DNA of 64,000 bases from Punica granatum (Eukaryota; Streptophyta; Magnoliopsida; Myrtales; Lythraceae): positions 15,330,230 to 15,394,229 of the forward strand of contig NC_045128.1 of assembly GCF_007655135.1 (NCBI RefSeq). The letters run 5' to 3'. Positions 35,401 to 50,400 of this stretch are shown in pieces. Under the pieces are notes generated by a model. The model saw only the letters and a program-made list of their open reading frames with translations, made no database searches and was not told where the DNA came from. The translations under genes and the position numbers were made by a program. Positions within the stretch are counted from its first letter, which is position 1. Each line of letters starts with the position of its first letter.

Positions 35401-38400
35401 AAGAGGTCAACTTTTGCCACAAAATTTGAATGGGTTACTGGTATACTGGTAAAGGCTGTTGAGAGTGGAGAATGGATTATCCTAAAGAATGCAAATCTCT
35501 GCAATCCTACGGTAGGCATTTATCTATTCAGTGGATTAAAATCCATTTATCTTGCAAGAAGTACCTGTGAAATATTTAGTTATTTTAATTTTCTCTGTTT
35601 GCTCTTTCTAGGTTCTCGATAGAATCAACTCGCTAGTGGAGCCATCCGGGTCGATTATAGTAAACGAGTGTGGTGCAGTTGATGGGAAGCCTGTCATTTT
35701 CCGTCCTCACAGTAACTTTAGATTGTTCCTTACTGTTAATCCGAGCTATGGAGAAATCTCCCGAGCTATGCGGAATAGGGGAGTGGAAATATTTATGATG
35801 CCACCATTTTGGCTACTGGATGGGAGAGGAGTATCGATTGCAACAGAACTGGAACTTAAAGACGCGAAGAGGTTTCTGATTGAGTCGGGAATACCTAACT
35901 CTTATTTGGTGGATTCAATGGCCAAGGCACATATCTATGCTAGGGACAAAGGCTCCTGCTTAAATGTCCGCATAACATATTTTGAACTTGCCCGTTGGGT
36001 TGAGTTATTTCAGCAGCTTCTGATAAATGGGAATCGGCCTCTGTGGAGCCTTCGTATCAGCTGGGAGCACACTTACTTGTCCTCTTTAGGGGAGTTGGAA
36101 GGAGAAAGTATTGTAGTTCATGCAGTTGATGACTATTTATCGATGGAAGCTTTCTTGGGTTCTGATTCCTCAGGTGAGCCACTGTGTTTACCTGGAGGAT
36201 GGCCATTTCCCTTGCAACTCAGAGACTTTGTTTGGAACCCTGATGGAGCTTCTGTCAAGCAGAATTGTATGTATTTGGAGTACCTCGGGGCCAAATCTAC
36301 AACTTGTAGAGTAGGTGCAAGTAAACTTTCCAGGGGCCAAGCCTTAAATGTTAGTAGTGGGTCATATGCTTATTGGATGGATGTTAAGATGCTACACCTA
36401 GTAATGTTCCCTACTGATTCCAACAGTACGATTCTTGGTCATCATGGTAAAGACAAGGTCCTTGACCTGGCTTTGGTTGATAAGATGATGTTGTTTGCTG
36501 CTGAATGGACGATTGAGCAGGCAACAAAGAGTGATCTTAGCCTCTACCTCCTCTGGCTCAGCTGGTTCAGCTCTCAATTACTGCCTTTCTCTCATGTTTT
36601 AAGTAATTTTGTCTCTACTTTAAGAAAAGAGCTTAGTCATCCAATCTGGAAATACATAATTGAATATGCTGGTAAGCTAAAATCAGTCGGTCAAACTGAC
36701 ACTGATTTGCAGAGAGTACCTTTGCTTTCTCCCCAACAGGTTGATCTTGTTAAATCATCCAGTAGTAGTACCTCGGACTTGTCCTCTTCCCATTTTCAAA
36801 ATGCAATTAACTGTATAGGACTACTGAGGCGTAGTTATCAGCAGTGGGACACTGAGGAACGGTCCAATAAGTTCCAGAATTTTCAGCCTCTGCTGAAGTC
36901 TCTTAGATTTCTGGAGAGGGAAATACTGGAAATTCTCCCGAAGTCTCGTTCGTTTGATGTTCTTGTGAAGCTGTGCGATCATCTTGTTGAAGATCATATA
37001 CAATTCTGGGATTGTGTGTCCTCACAAAATGTAGACCGGCTGCTGTTTTTCTGGCGGTGTTTGCTGAAGGATGTTGAGAAATTGCAGGCTCTTTGTCCTC
37101 AGGCAGCTGCCACCATATCGATACTTGTAAGTTGACTATGGAGATATGAACCAATATGAACCTTGAGTGAACCAGATGGTTTTCTCCCAGAATTTTCCTT
37201 TCTTGTTAGAGGTAGCTTAGGCATCCTGTAGCTCACTAATAATCCATTTCTGTTGACATGTAGAAGGAGAGCAGAAATCTGATTGGAATTACCTCCTGGA
37301 ACCTGTACTCGGAAAAGTCTCTACTGTGGATCCATGGCGGTCATCCTTTTTTACCTCCTTCTGCGGAGGTGTACTATGCACAGATGAAGTTTTTAAAGCT
37401 TTGTGATTCAATTTGGCCGTTAAAGACAAACTCAAGTAAGCATTGATGGCATTCTTGTCCATTTACTTTTTTCTGGTATGCTTTCTGGAGTTGTCAAATG
37501 ATCTTTGTATGTGACAGGTAATTATGCAGATCTTGCTGCATCATTTGGTTCTGATCTTCGATTCTTGGCAGTGCAAGGTATAATTTTGAAATAATAAACA
37601 GTCCTTTTCATTGAGTTATGGATTGTATTTGACAAAACATGGTGGTAGCTGGTATCAACTGCTGGATATTTGATATGATATTCTGCCGAAATCTGAACTG
37701 GGTGAAATACTTCAAACTAGAGTTTTTACACCTTCCTGTCTGTAATCTTTAATATCCAGAAAATAAGGAAAAAAACTGTAACAGATTTCGAATACAATTA
37801 CAAACTTGTGCTGAGCATTCACTTGGCTTTGGAATAGAATAAAATATCCCAGAAGTATTCAAACAATATAAATATGGTTATAGTACATCTGAGAGGATAT
37901 ATATTTTTGTTGTGTATATATAAAGTAAAATTGTGTAAACTGATATAAATTTTAGCTTCAAAACGTGCTGCTATAATCAGTCTTTTTCTAAACATTTAAA
38001 TATTGAAAAAAATCTCTCATTAATTTAGAAAATTTATTTGTGTCGAACTGCTTGCAATGCGCTTAAAAACACTTGTATAAATGACATGAACAATGGTTTT
38101 CGGTCATCTTTTGAATTGTGAAAATTCCTTCATAGCGATTACTTTTGGAGCTTTATTTACGTTTGCTCTTTTGAATTTTACCTCCATGAGAGATCTACTG
38201 GTCAACTTCACATGCCTTAGCTGCATTTGGTACAAACTTACCCAATTTTCTTTGTAGGTATATGCATTGCTTCGCATTTATCTGTCAAAGATACAGTTCA
38301 CATTGTTGAGAGATTAGAAGAGATGTATCAGATGCTGTTGAACAGGTTTCAACATGAAAGGCACGAACTGGAAACAAGCTTAGGACCAAATAAGGTTTCT

Positions 38401-41400
38401 CGCATTAAGGCAGTGCCAACATCTTGTTGCAATGTCTCTCCTCAGCTGTTTCTGACAGAAACGGGATATGATAGTTGGATGGGCCTGTTCAGTATAAATG
38501 ATTGCAGGAGTTTCTTCCAAGATATGAAGATTCTTCAGGAGATATCACCGGTTATCTTGCTTGATCAAGAAGAGTTGCAGCATGTAAGATGAACTGGCCT
38601 TATTGATGTATTAACTGTTGCTTTTTTGCGTCGAACTTGGTGGTGTAAAATATTTATTTCTTTGAAGAAGTAAATATTAAGTCTGATAGGGAGCGGAGTT
38701 ATTTCTTGTATTCTCCTTCACATTCGCTATACATGTGGAAGACAAGTTTCTCTTTTAAGAATGATATTATATATAATATTATTCAATTTATGCTGATATC
38801 TTATTCATCTTCCACCGTACAGGTGCTTGCCAGTGTATCTCACCTTCTGTATTCTGCGTTAAGTTTTTCATTAAACTACTCTTTGAGACCTCCCCAGATG
38901 TTTTCTGGCCATCAAAAACTTTTATGGACTCTAGATGCATGGCATTCTATTGACGCAGGTGTGTGTTAATAATATTTGGCATGTCTGATTAAGGTTAGCT
39001 TGTGACAAAGCTCATGACATGCAGTCACTTGGTTGCAGTGAACATGAAGGTCGCAGCATTTGCTCTTGAAATGTGGTTTAGATGGCATTCTTCTATGTGG
39101 AGTCTTGCTGTTTCTACGGTACATGGATTTACTAGCTTCATGTTATTGTTGTTTATGGTTTGCTTACCTAACTGTGATATGGATTATGGAGATTCAATAC
39201 TCGTAATATGCTGCAGGAGGCTTTGAGACATGATGGACAAGACTTCTTATTACCGGATGTACTGATGCGGCCTTTGAGAATGGCAATGGCTCAGAACCAG
39301 TCAGTGAACTCTTTCTATTTGCTTAGTTACAACTAAATCCTTCATGTCAAATTTTGTTTATTGAGCTTTGGAGTTTAGAAAAGTTCTGGTCTTTTGGTTG
39401 TTTGGCCTGAACTTAATTATTGCCATTTAATTTCAAGAAAGATATTATGAGCTGTCTTGAATCCTTAAATTTATCTTTTGAGATCGTGATGTCTCTGAGG
39501 GGTGAATGTATGAAAGAGCTATTTACTAAGAATTGCATTATTAGTCTCCTCATTTTTTTCTTCATTTCTTGGTTGATTAATTCAGTTCTAATGTATTCCT
39601 ATAAATGAACAACTTAGGGATCCTTCAATTCCAATAAAGGATTATTCTGCATGCTGCCTGAGGCTCAGAGTTGCATCAGGAAATATTTGGCGAAGTTCCT
39701 TGTTAGAGACAGAAGTATGCAGTTTTCTTCTATCCACTGCAAGGGCACTTTTACAACAGGTAGTTTACTCTTAATTCAAAAAGTTATTGTTCTTTCTTAA
39801 CTTTTATTTACTTTCTATGGATACTGATAAACTAACTTTGATTTCTTCAACTGTACAGATAGTATGTGCTCACCGGAAGTCTTTCACTGCTGAAAAATTT
39901 CGAGCAATCAAGTCCATGTTTGTTTCTTCTCAAGGGAGTAGAATCAAGGTATTTTTGCATCAATATCTGTAGCTTTGAGCTGGTCTAATGTGCTTTCAAT
40001 TCTTTTATCTCTTTTGTTCTACAATGTATGTATTGTTTGTTAGTTTATAATATGATGGTTTTTTCATCGGGGTAATTGTCCCACGACAGCAAGATGATAT
40101 TCAGATTCTCAGCTCACTTATCTTGTCGTCAAGCCATCAAGGACTTCGAGATATTGTGCAATTATTAGTCGAGCCAGTCCTTAGGCATCTTTACATACAC
40201 TCCCCTGCTGCTGGTAAATATACTTTACTTTTCCCCTCTCTAAAACTTACAAATTCATATCAACTGCTGCCTTTTAGATATGAATTTGCATGTTATTATT
40301 TTGTTGAGTTTCTCATATAAATGTCCAATTGTTTTGCAGAATTTTCCGACTACAAAATGGGTCTTGCGTGGTTACGAATTGGGGGAATGCGATATCATCT
40401 ATTACTTAGTACTGATGATCTTGATCCTGCAATGAAGTACTACTGCAAGCAAACTCTTTTGGCACAGAAAAAGTCTCTGCTTGAACTAGAAATTAAGGTA
40501 GTCAATTTGAGATGGTGTTCCTGATTCAATTTTATTGCGTCTTTAATAGAATCATTTATGAAATTTCACCTCTAATGAATTTATGGAAGATTTCATTGTC
40601 TGTTTTTTCCTGACTTGCTGCAGGTCCGAGAAGAATGCGATTACCTAGCAGGATGGCTTTCCTCACGAGGGCTTGATGAAAGAAGGCTTCAGGCATTAAA
40701 TCACCTTGACAATGAAAGTAGCAAGATCCGGAGAAAGGTGCACCCATCTATTGTCTGTTTGTTCATATATTTGCTTTCAATAGTGAAGAAGCACTTTGAA
40801 TGCAACTTTTTGGAGACGATATGATAAATGTTGGAAAGTCATATAGATGTTAAATTAGTTACAAAATTATTGCATAAAAGCAGAAAAAAGGAGTTTGAAG
40901 TGGAACGTAAATTGAGTCATGAAGATCACAATTATCCCAACTTGAAGGTTAGTCGGTATTTTGGACTGACTGCGTAATGTTTAATCTAACCAGGTCGTTT
41001 TTCGGTCTAATCCCATGAAATTCAAGAAATTGAGAGGTGAATTGGCTGAGTTTTATGATCGTATTGTGTCCGTGATATCCCTGGTGGTTAATGTTGAAGG
41101 GGCAGACAAACAGGTTGTTATTCGGCAACTCTGTGACTGGCAGGTATATTTGGATTTTATTTGGAGTAACATGTTCTTTCTGTTCTTTGCCAGTCAGTCA
41201 GAGATCGCTAATCTTTTTTCCTTGGTGTTGAAATCACAGAAAACATCAATATCTTTCATTCATCGATTGTCTGAGGATTATCATGAATATGTTGACATAG
41301 TCCAGCCAGTGCAAGTTGCAATCTATGAGATGAAATTGGGCCTTTCTCTAGTTCATTCAAGCATTCTCGAGCGGAACTTTATGAATAAAATTGGTGAAGA

Positions 41401-44400
41401 AAGTATTGACAGAGTTACGGTATGGGAAAAAAAAAGGAATCTCCTGATTTATTTTTCTTTTCCTTTTCCTTTTATTCCTTTTTGATTGTTGGATGGATTA
41501 CTTTTTATCAATATATTGAGGATATAATTGTCATTGATCTATTTTACACTACAACTAATTCACTTAAATATATCAGGCAACTATTTGTTCATTTATGAGA
41601 TTCCCAAGGCCCACACTGTCAAGGATTGCAGTTTTCAGCAATAGTTTGGATGAGTCCTATTCTTGTGAAATAGAGTTAGATCCAAAATTCTCTTCTTCAG
41701 ACGTGAGATTGCTGGAGAAGTTGGTTTCAGCTACTACAGTTGCTCATCCTGATGAAATGGTTTGTCCCTTTAAATCTGTAATTTACTGGTACATGTATTT
41801 ACTTTTTGTTTAAATGGAGTCAATGAAAAAGAGTGGAATAGAATTGCCCTACTTATTGATCCAGTTTTGCACAGTGATCCAGCAAATTTTCTAATGTTCT
41901 AGCTACTAATGGCATGTTGCATAAGCAGTATTGCTAATGGAGATGCTTTTCTTTGAAGCAGAAGCAGGAATCACTCTTGCAACTCAAAGCTTCTCTCCAT
42001 CACAATATGCTTGTTCAAGCTGCTCATTCCATCTATAATGAAAAATTGATGAGTAACTCATCTTTCAGAGTGCGTAGCTTCTCTAATATGGTCTTGTTTC
42101 TACCTTCTTGTGGCTGGAGAGATAACTTTTCTTATTCTTTCTCAGTTTTTGGAGGTAATGTTCAATGCATTTGCCAACCTTTGGATGGACATGAAAATTC
42201 AAGCAAAAGAGAAGGAAGAACTTGCTTCTCAACTGTACAGATTTAGGACTCGGAAGGTCAAGATTGACACTATTGTTGAAGTAGATATATCTTCTCTAGC
42301 CGAGTCACTTAGAAATGAAAGTTTCACGGAGTGGCTAGAGTTGGCCGCTGAGGAAGGAACTACCGAAGAGGTAGTGCTCTAATTCTCTCTATGTTTGTTC
42401 AGGGTTGTCGTATCTTGTTGTTTGAGTATGGTCAATGGTTGTCTTGTTTATCCAGATTAACGCAGCTGGTGAGAGTGAGAATTTGGAAGAAGCGTGGACT
42501 CTCATGCAAGAACCCATCCTTAATGACATGGTGAAAATTCACATCCAAATGTTTGGGTCGAGCAATCTTGTTTGCCTTGTAAGTTCTAGTTTGTTCTATA
42601 TTTTCTTGTTTTGGGACTGTCTCTCCAATAGCCTCCCTGATATATTGGCCCTTTTCTCAGCCTGGGACATGTCAGATTTCTGATGAGGAAATATTGCGAT
42701 CCTTCTCTGAGTCTTATAGATTGGGTACAAGAATGATCGAAGGTGAGTGTGCCGTAATAAAGTTTTTGTATGATTTGTTGGGTATTTGGAGTTTGTGTAA
42801 AGCAGAAATGCATCTTTCACATAATGTCATTTTTCAGATTTGAGCAGTCTCAAGTCTGCGATCCTCGATGCAAGTCTTGTGCCTGAGCATTTACTCCAGC
42901 TTTGTTTGGATCACGAGTTTGTTTCATCTCATCATCAATATAAGTTCTATAAGGTTTCCCCGGGATCACCCCTTAAGTTTGAAAAGATTGTTGATGGTAG
43001 GTATTCTAACTTGTTTATTGTATCTTGTCTACAGGATCCCAATGCGCCTGTAATGGCAAAAATTGTTAAATTCCTTACTGGCATTGAAGAAAGGGTTATC
43101 TTTCTTTTGAATGAGAATGAAGATCACCCTGGCCTTCAAAAAGTTTTGGATATTGTCAAGATGCTGTTGGCTCTTCCTCTTAATACCCCTCTAGCTAAGG
43201 TAATACCTACGTTGGACCTATTAGGCTTATCCTTAGAGCTAGTTTTAGTAGTTGGTTTCAAGTTCCAAGTTCAGGAACCTCTGTTTTTCTTTTCTCAGTA
43301 AAGCCTTATGTGTGCTTGTGATTCTTCTTGTGAAGGGGCTTTCTGGATTGCAGTTTTTGCTAAACAGGGGTTTCATGGTTAAGGAAAGCTGTCCAAAATT
43401 GTCTTTAACAGGTATTTTATTTTGCTTATGATTCCCCGACATGTCTGTTTAATTAGCATCTTAATGCAAATATTCTGCCTACATTATGCTAATTTGTCTC
43501 CTGTTTTTCTCAGAGCAACTGGATCCTATTGAGGGCTTGGTCATATCATGGCAAAAGATGGAGCTTGAGGCTATGCCACTATTGCTTGATGAGCTAGAGG
43601 AGCAGTATGAGATAAATGCTGCTAATGTAAGTTCTTTAGTTTTCTGTAGGACGGCATGCTCCTATCAGATGCTGAGTCTTGAGTTAGCTCTGAAGAGGAA
43701 GTACCATTTATGGAATATCCCGTGATAACTGTATTTTCCATCCTGCAGCTGTGGTTCCCGTTATATTCAGTTCTTTGTAGACAATCTGCTGATGCTTCCA
43801 GCGAGTCTACGATACAAAGGTGTGTACTCAAGGTCTTCATTGCTTTTCTCAGACTTCAAATATCTCATCATGTTTGCAATAGTTAAATCGGACGATCTAA
43901 TATGCAGTTTGCAAGAGTTCATTCACATGTCCAATGTTGGAGAATTCAGAAAGCGCCTACAGCTAATTCTTGCTTTCCATGGTCAGATCAGCACGGGTCT
44001 ACAGCTCGGAATTTATTCAAGGTATAAATTTTTGGTTATTGTATTTTGGTATCTTTTACTTGTTAATGAAGTTAGGTTCTACATCTTGCAAAAGCATGCT
44101 TTCCTGCTTACATATGCAATCCAAATGTACGACTTACTATCATATTCATGTCAGTGCTAATTGAGTTTGTCATGTTGAATAATTTCCAGTGCAAGTAATA
44201 AGGAAACATTGAGGATTTTGTACAACTTATTTGGGCTCTGCGTGCAGTTCCTGCCAACGTAAGTCTCCTTTCTCTCGGTTCCTATGTATTTATTATTTAA
44301 TATTTTTCGGTTTTTGGAGAGGGGGTATACTTGATGTAATGCTCATTTTGAACTGCAGAGTAATGGAATACATGGAAACGAATAGAAAAAGTACAGAGAA

Positions 44401-47400
44401 GGAAATTAGGGAACTTCTGAAACTCTGTAAGTGGGAACGCTTGATGTCAATGGAGAACTCAAAAAGGATAAGGCAGAAGCTTAGGAAGCTTATCCAAAAG
44501 TATAGTGTAAGTATGCTGCCAAATATGTTGATAATATGATTTTTAGTTGCGTTGAAGGTTGAAATTCTGGTTTTTAATTTTGGCTGATCGCCGTGAAACT
44601 CTTGTTACTTTTAGATTCTTTTAATACATGTATGTTTGTTTGCTTTCTTCGATTAAATGCATCCTTCAAAAGAACCTTATGTATTTCCACGGACTTTGCT
44701 TTTATATTGTACTTATAGGATGCGCTGGAGCAACCTGTGAAGCTTGTTCTCAACCAAAGAGCTGCACAAACTGGGATAGATATGCAGTTTCTTCAAGCGC
44801 CAAGATTGTTATATGTATTTCCTGATCAAAATTTGGACCCACTAAAAGAATCCAGTAGTAGTAACAGGTAATGTGCATTTCTTTTGACTTCTAAAGCTGG
44901 AGGGATAACCTTCACTTCCTTTCAAGGTGCATATGATATGTAGCATGAGTACATAGATGCATCATTTTGGCACTGCCTAGAGCAGTTGGTCTACTGATGG
45001 TCACTTTTTCTTTTTTTTTTTTGATGAATAAAAAAAGGGGGGAAAAAAATGATGGTCACTTGATGAGTAGCAGTCCTCTGGCTAGGTTATCCTAATTTTT
45101 AACTTGCATTATCCCTGGTTCAGCAGTGTTTTCTTTCTATATAACGTATAAACTTTTTATGCAGGTCTGTTTGGTATGACAATTGGGTGAAGAAACTTAG
45201 CTAGCCTAATTTTTAACTTGCATTATCCCTGGTTCAGCAGTGTTTTCTTTCTATATAACGTATAAACTTTTTATGCAGGTCTGTTTGGTATGACAATTGG
45301 GTGAAGAAACTTAGCATGTTGCACTCCGAAGTGACTCCTGGAGGTTATACCCCTATATCATTCTTCATGGCCGTTGAAGGTAAGATTCTGCATCATTAAA
45401 ATCTCTATTTTAGGCTGATAATTTCTTAATTACTTGTTACAACATTCATGGTATGAAATTGAAACTCATGCAGAAGCAAAGAACATTATGAGGAAATTTT
45501 CATCCAAGCAGACGGTAGGCCTTTATCAAGAAGAATGGAAGGATATTATGTTCACTCTTGAAGACGTAACCCAGAAGGTAGGGGATTGTGATGAGCTCTG
45601 GAAAAATGAATCCAAGTCTCTTGGGAAGAGGAGGGCGTTGTCTGATCTTCTGAAGCTGCTGGAGAACTGTGGTTTGGCTCGACACATGTCGTCATTGACT
45701 GAGGTACAGCCCTGAAACTTTGCCGAACTTGTATATTCCTGGGAATGGTTAACCTTTGTCTGATAAAAATGGCTTCATTTTCTACTCTTCGACATTTTTA
45801 TTACTTGGTGAGAGTTGTGAACAAATAGAGTGATTTGTTTATAATGGCGTGAATCTACAGGATCAACATATATCATACTGGCTGCTTCAGTCTTCTCACA
45901 ATCCAGCACATTTGCTTCTGAAAAAGATTGAAGCTGCAGATATATCTTCTCGTGATGAGTCCCATGGGCTTCCCAAAGAGGCGGATTCCGATTGGAGAGC
46001 CATTAATGAATTCCACTTCAAGAGCCTCACAGCAATCCAGCTTCTGCGGCATGTTTCTATGAGATTTCACAAGGATTTTACTCTTGAGCAGGTAATTGAA
46101 ATCTTATGATAGTGTCCTACCTTCCCTTCTCAAAACTCCCAAGACAAACAGTTAATTATGCAATCAATGCATAATTTACTCAATTACTGTGGGCTGATTA
46201 TCCAATTACATTTCTTCTTCATATCTTCTTTTATTTTGTAGGTTAATCGATCAGGCTCTTTCCTCCATCACCTTGCAGTCATGCAGCAAGAGCAACTTGA
46301 TGCTCTTTACAGTTCAGCTAGCAATTTAAGATGCTTGCAAACATGGATTACCTCTCTTGAGCAGTCATATATGGACTCCTCTTCTGAGTGCATTATTAGT
46401 CGAAATAAGCACACAATTTTAGAATGCCTGTGGCGGCAGAAGGTATCACTGTCCTTTTTCTTCCTCTTCTTTTTATTTTATTTTCTTTTTCTTTTTTCTT
46501 TTTTCTTTTTTTGATGATCTTGCTTTTATTGTTGGTCATTACACTCTTATATTATGCTAAAGTCCAGATTTATAATGATGTTTTCATTTTTTCATGCTTC
46601 TCTCCACATCTATTGATTTTCTCCTTTGATTTCTTTGCACAAACCTTGGTGTCCTGGCAAAGAAAGATTTTTGAAGTTGGTTTATTTTCAGTGTTTCTCT
46701 TTTTTCAAAGCAAAGAAATGAAAAACTTGGGGAAGTTTACCTCAGCAGACCTTTTATTTTTTGTTCTTGTGGATACTGCAGCAACTATTTGATGAACTTT
46801 GGAGCATATTGCACGACGGGTTGTTATTGGTCAAGAAGGTGGAAATTATTCATCTTGATAACTGCAAAAGTGTCCGAGCTGATGCCCAAGAAATTTTAGC
46901 TTTGTTTGAGAGGTTCATTCCAGTTGTAGAAAGATCTAAGGTAAATCATTTGCTTGTTCAATCACTCTGATAGTGAACGAAACAATTATTTTCTTATAGG
47001 AAATTTCCAATGAAATTCAATGCAGGAAACACTGGATAAGAGTCTTCTCAAGCATGATGGAGCCATAACTGTACTTGACCAATCCTTCGGTACGACTGTT
47101 ACGTCAAAGATTATGGAAGAACTGGCGCTTCACAATTTCCAGGTCCTGAAAGAGCTTGAGAAGGATCTTATGTCTATCCGCGGTCAAAATCTTGACAAAA
47201 GTTCAGTCAGCCGCAAGCTGATGGATTGTTTGGATGATATACTCCACAGGGTACACTCTTTGATGTCCTTTCACTCTGTGTCTTATAAGATTATTCTTTT
47301 ATTTCCCCATCTGCTGTTATATAGTTGATCTCGTTAGTTAATTGGTTAAAGTATTGACATTATAAATTATATGGACATTTAAAGTGAAATTGTGAGTCTT

Positions 47401-50400
47401 GAATTTATTGGCCTTTTGATGACGATGTTATTGCTTCTCTTGAACAGGGAAAACTGGTTCTAGAGCAATTCAACTGCAGCTTAGGAGGAACTGCGGAATC
47501 AAACCACACGTATAGTGATAGTAACTCCGAGCAGGAAACTAAGGAAGCATTTAGAGCAGTATATGAACATGTCGCGAGTATGTTGCAAAGAATAGCCTTA
47601 TTGAGTGACAAGCAGCTTACTATTGATGATTCAAGAGGAAATATCCCTTCATGGAAAGCTGTATTCGATTCATATGCGGCGGAGCTTCGTGTGGGACCAT
47701 TGTGTGACAGTGTTGTCAAAGCAGTCAGATCAGCTGTATGTGTCACAATCACCATAATTTTTACTTTTCTATGTGTGGCAACTGGCATTACGATTCACTT
47801 TGTACCTTTGATTTCTCCAGGAAAAGTTGATTAGTTCATCTAACAGCAAAGATGGGGCCTTCTCCTTCTGCATCGGGTCAAGTTTGAAGACTCTAACATC
47901 AGCTTTGGACTTAATCTTTGACTTCGGCAACAGTCTGTTGAAAGATTTTATGGCCTTACACAGAATGGTAAGATTAACACCATTCCCTGACAAATGTCAG
48001 CTTCTCAATGAACTTAAGCATAGAGTATTTATTTACTTCTAATTCAATATGCAGATGTGCATAACAACTCACACTCTAGCAAAGAACCTAGCTCTGTTAT
48101 ACTCGAGGGGATATGGCAGTTCTGCTGAAGAACAGGTGGAAGACAGTGCTCAGGGCATGTCGCAGAATGCTGCTGGGACTGGAATGAGCGAGGGTGCTGG
48201 AGTAAATGATGTCAGCGATCAAATTACTGATGAGGATCAGCTTCTTGGTGATTCTTCAAAGGTACACATTAAAGACTTAAAAAGGCAGTTTGAGTAATCT
48301 TCATCTTAACATGTTTTTCTTTTTCCTCCTTTAATCTCATGTTCATCTTTAAATTGGTATTGCAGACAGGGGAAGAGAAAGATGCCCCAGGTGATGTCCC
48401 GAATAAAAGCGATAGAGGGATCGAGATGGAGCAGGATTTTGACGCTGATATATGTAGTGTGAGTAAAGACTCCGGCGAAGATGATAATGAGAATGAAGAA
48501 AGTGATGGTGAGCAGATTGAGTCTGCAATGGGAAAAACAGGGGATGAGAGCGAAATTGTTGATGAGAAACTTTGGGATGAAAATGAAGACAACGATGATA
48601 ACAATGTCCCTGAACGCAGAAATGAGAAGTATGAATCCGGGCCTTCTGTTGAAAACAGAGACAAGAACTCTCTTGAGCTTAGAGGCAAGGAAGAGGGAGA
48701 GGCTATGTCAGATGAACCTCAAAATGATGGTAATGAAGCCGAACAAAATGATTTGGGTGGAGATCAGGAGGACATGGGAGATGCTGAGGATGTGGATGAT
48801 ATGAAAATGGACAAAGAAGATGCATACATGGATTCCACTGGAGTTGAGCCCAACGAACTGAACCGGATTCCTGAAGAGAGAGATTACGGGGAGGAAGAAG
48901 TGGAGGGTACTGATGCTATGGACGAAGGCCCTCAAGAAGAAGACATGATGGAAGATGACCTGGAACAGGATCCCAGTCATGATGGTGAAAAAGTCGATGA
49001 GACAGGAACTAAGCAGGTGAGTGAGGCTTCCGAACAGAGCATGGAGGGTCAGGAATCCGAGCCCAAAGAGTTGGACTCAACATTTCCAAAGGAAGATTTA
49101 ATGGGAGCTGGGACTTCAAGTCGTAGTAATGATTATGTAGCCACTTCTGAATTGGGAACTGGACTGAAGAATGATTCTGGGGCATCAAGTGCTGTTAATG
49201 GTAGGCAGGAAATGGATTGGTTGAAGAAAGAGAATTCCGAGAATGACCTTGCCCCTATCAGTGATTTACCATCGGGTGCCCATTCAGAACAACAGGACAT
49301 TATGGTCGCTGGTCAGTCAGATCTTGGGAAGTTGACTGAGGATCGACCAAAATCTGAACCATCTGTGGGCGAAACCTCGACCCTGCAGAGAAGTCAACCA
49401 AATCCTTATCGTAACGTCGGGGATGCTCTAGAGGGATGGAAAGAAAGGGCTAGAGTTCCTCTTGATCTTGCCAGGGATAAATTTGAGGCAGAGGGTGATG
49501 AGGTTGAGGATGGCGATGCTGAAGAATATGGATTTGTTTCCGAGCTTGAGAAGGGCACAGCTCAGGCCCTTGGGCCAGCAAATTCTGAGCAGATTGACAG
49601 CCAACTTGGCGATGGTAAGGATGGTGAAGAGGATCCCACTGCTACAGATGCTGACGATCCAGTGGACATGGAAATTCAGATGCAGTCCTTCGAAACAAAG
49701 CCTAAGATCCATTCTGCTTCTGTTGAGAAGCAGAAATTTGAGGAGCCAATGGTCATCCCGGACTCACAGGAATTGCCTGAAGAAGTCACTCTTGAAGCTC
49801 GGGATCATCACAATTCTCGGAAGCACTTTGAGAGTATTGTCCATGTTGAGAAACCTTCTTCAAGTGATCTCCTCCGGTTGAGTAAGATGAAAATAAGCAC
49901 TGATGAAAAGTTGAAAGCATTAGATGATCAGATCCTGCAGATTTCTGGTGATGAAAGAGCCAATGCTGCCTCTATGTGGAGAAGATACGAAATCCGAACA
50001 ACAAGACTGTCCCAGGAGCTGGCCGAACAGTTGCGTCTTGTCATGGAGCCAACCTTAGCAAGTAAACTCCAGGGTGATTATAAAACTGGCAAACGTATAA
50101 ACATGAAGAAGGTAAGAACTTTCATTTTCCTATTCAGTTTATTCCGTATGAGTCCACATTAGGTCTGGTCTCCACAGAATGAAGGCGTGGATACTAGTCA
50201 GTCTCGCAGGTTGCTTGTTATATACAATGACTAATTCTATGGTTAATGACCAGGTAATCCCCTATATAGCAAGTCATTATCGGAAAGATAAGATCTGGCT
50301 GCGGAGGACCCGACCAAACAAACGCGATTACCAAGTTGTGGTAGCTGTTGATGATTCAAGTAGCGTGTCTCGGAGTGGTTGTGGAGAAGTTGCTGTCGAG

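Noticed and set aside
45165..45204. First of the two acceptors as the normal exon start in midasin
   Set aside because: It leads to TAG after KKLS at the duplication joint; the second acceptor keeps phase and family sequence.
48269..48980. Ser/Leu-rich open frames antisense to the acidic region of midasin
   Set aside because: They are the reverse of GA-rich codons for Asp and Glu; the sense frame matches midasin throughout.
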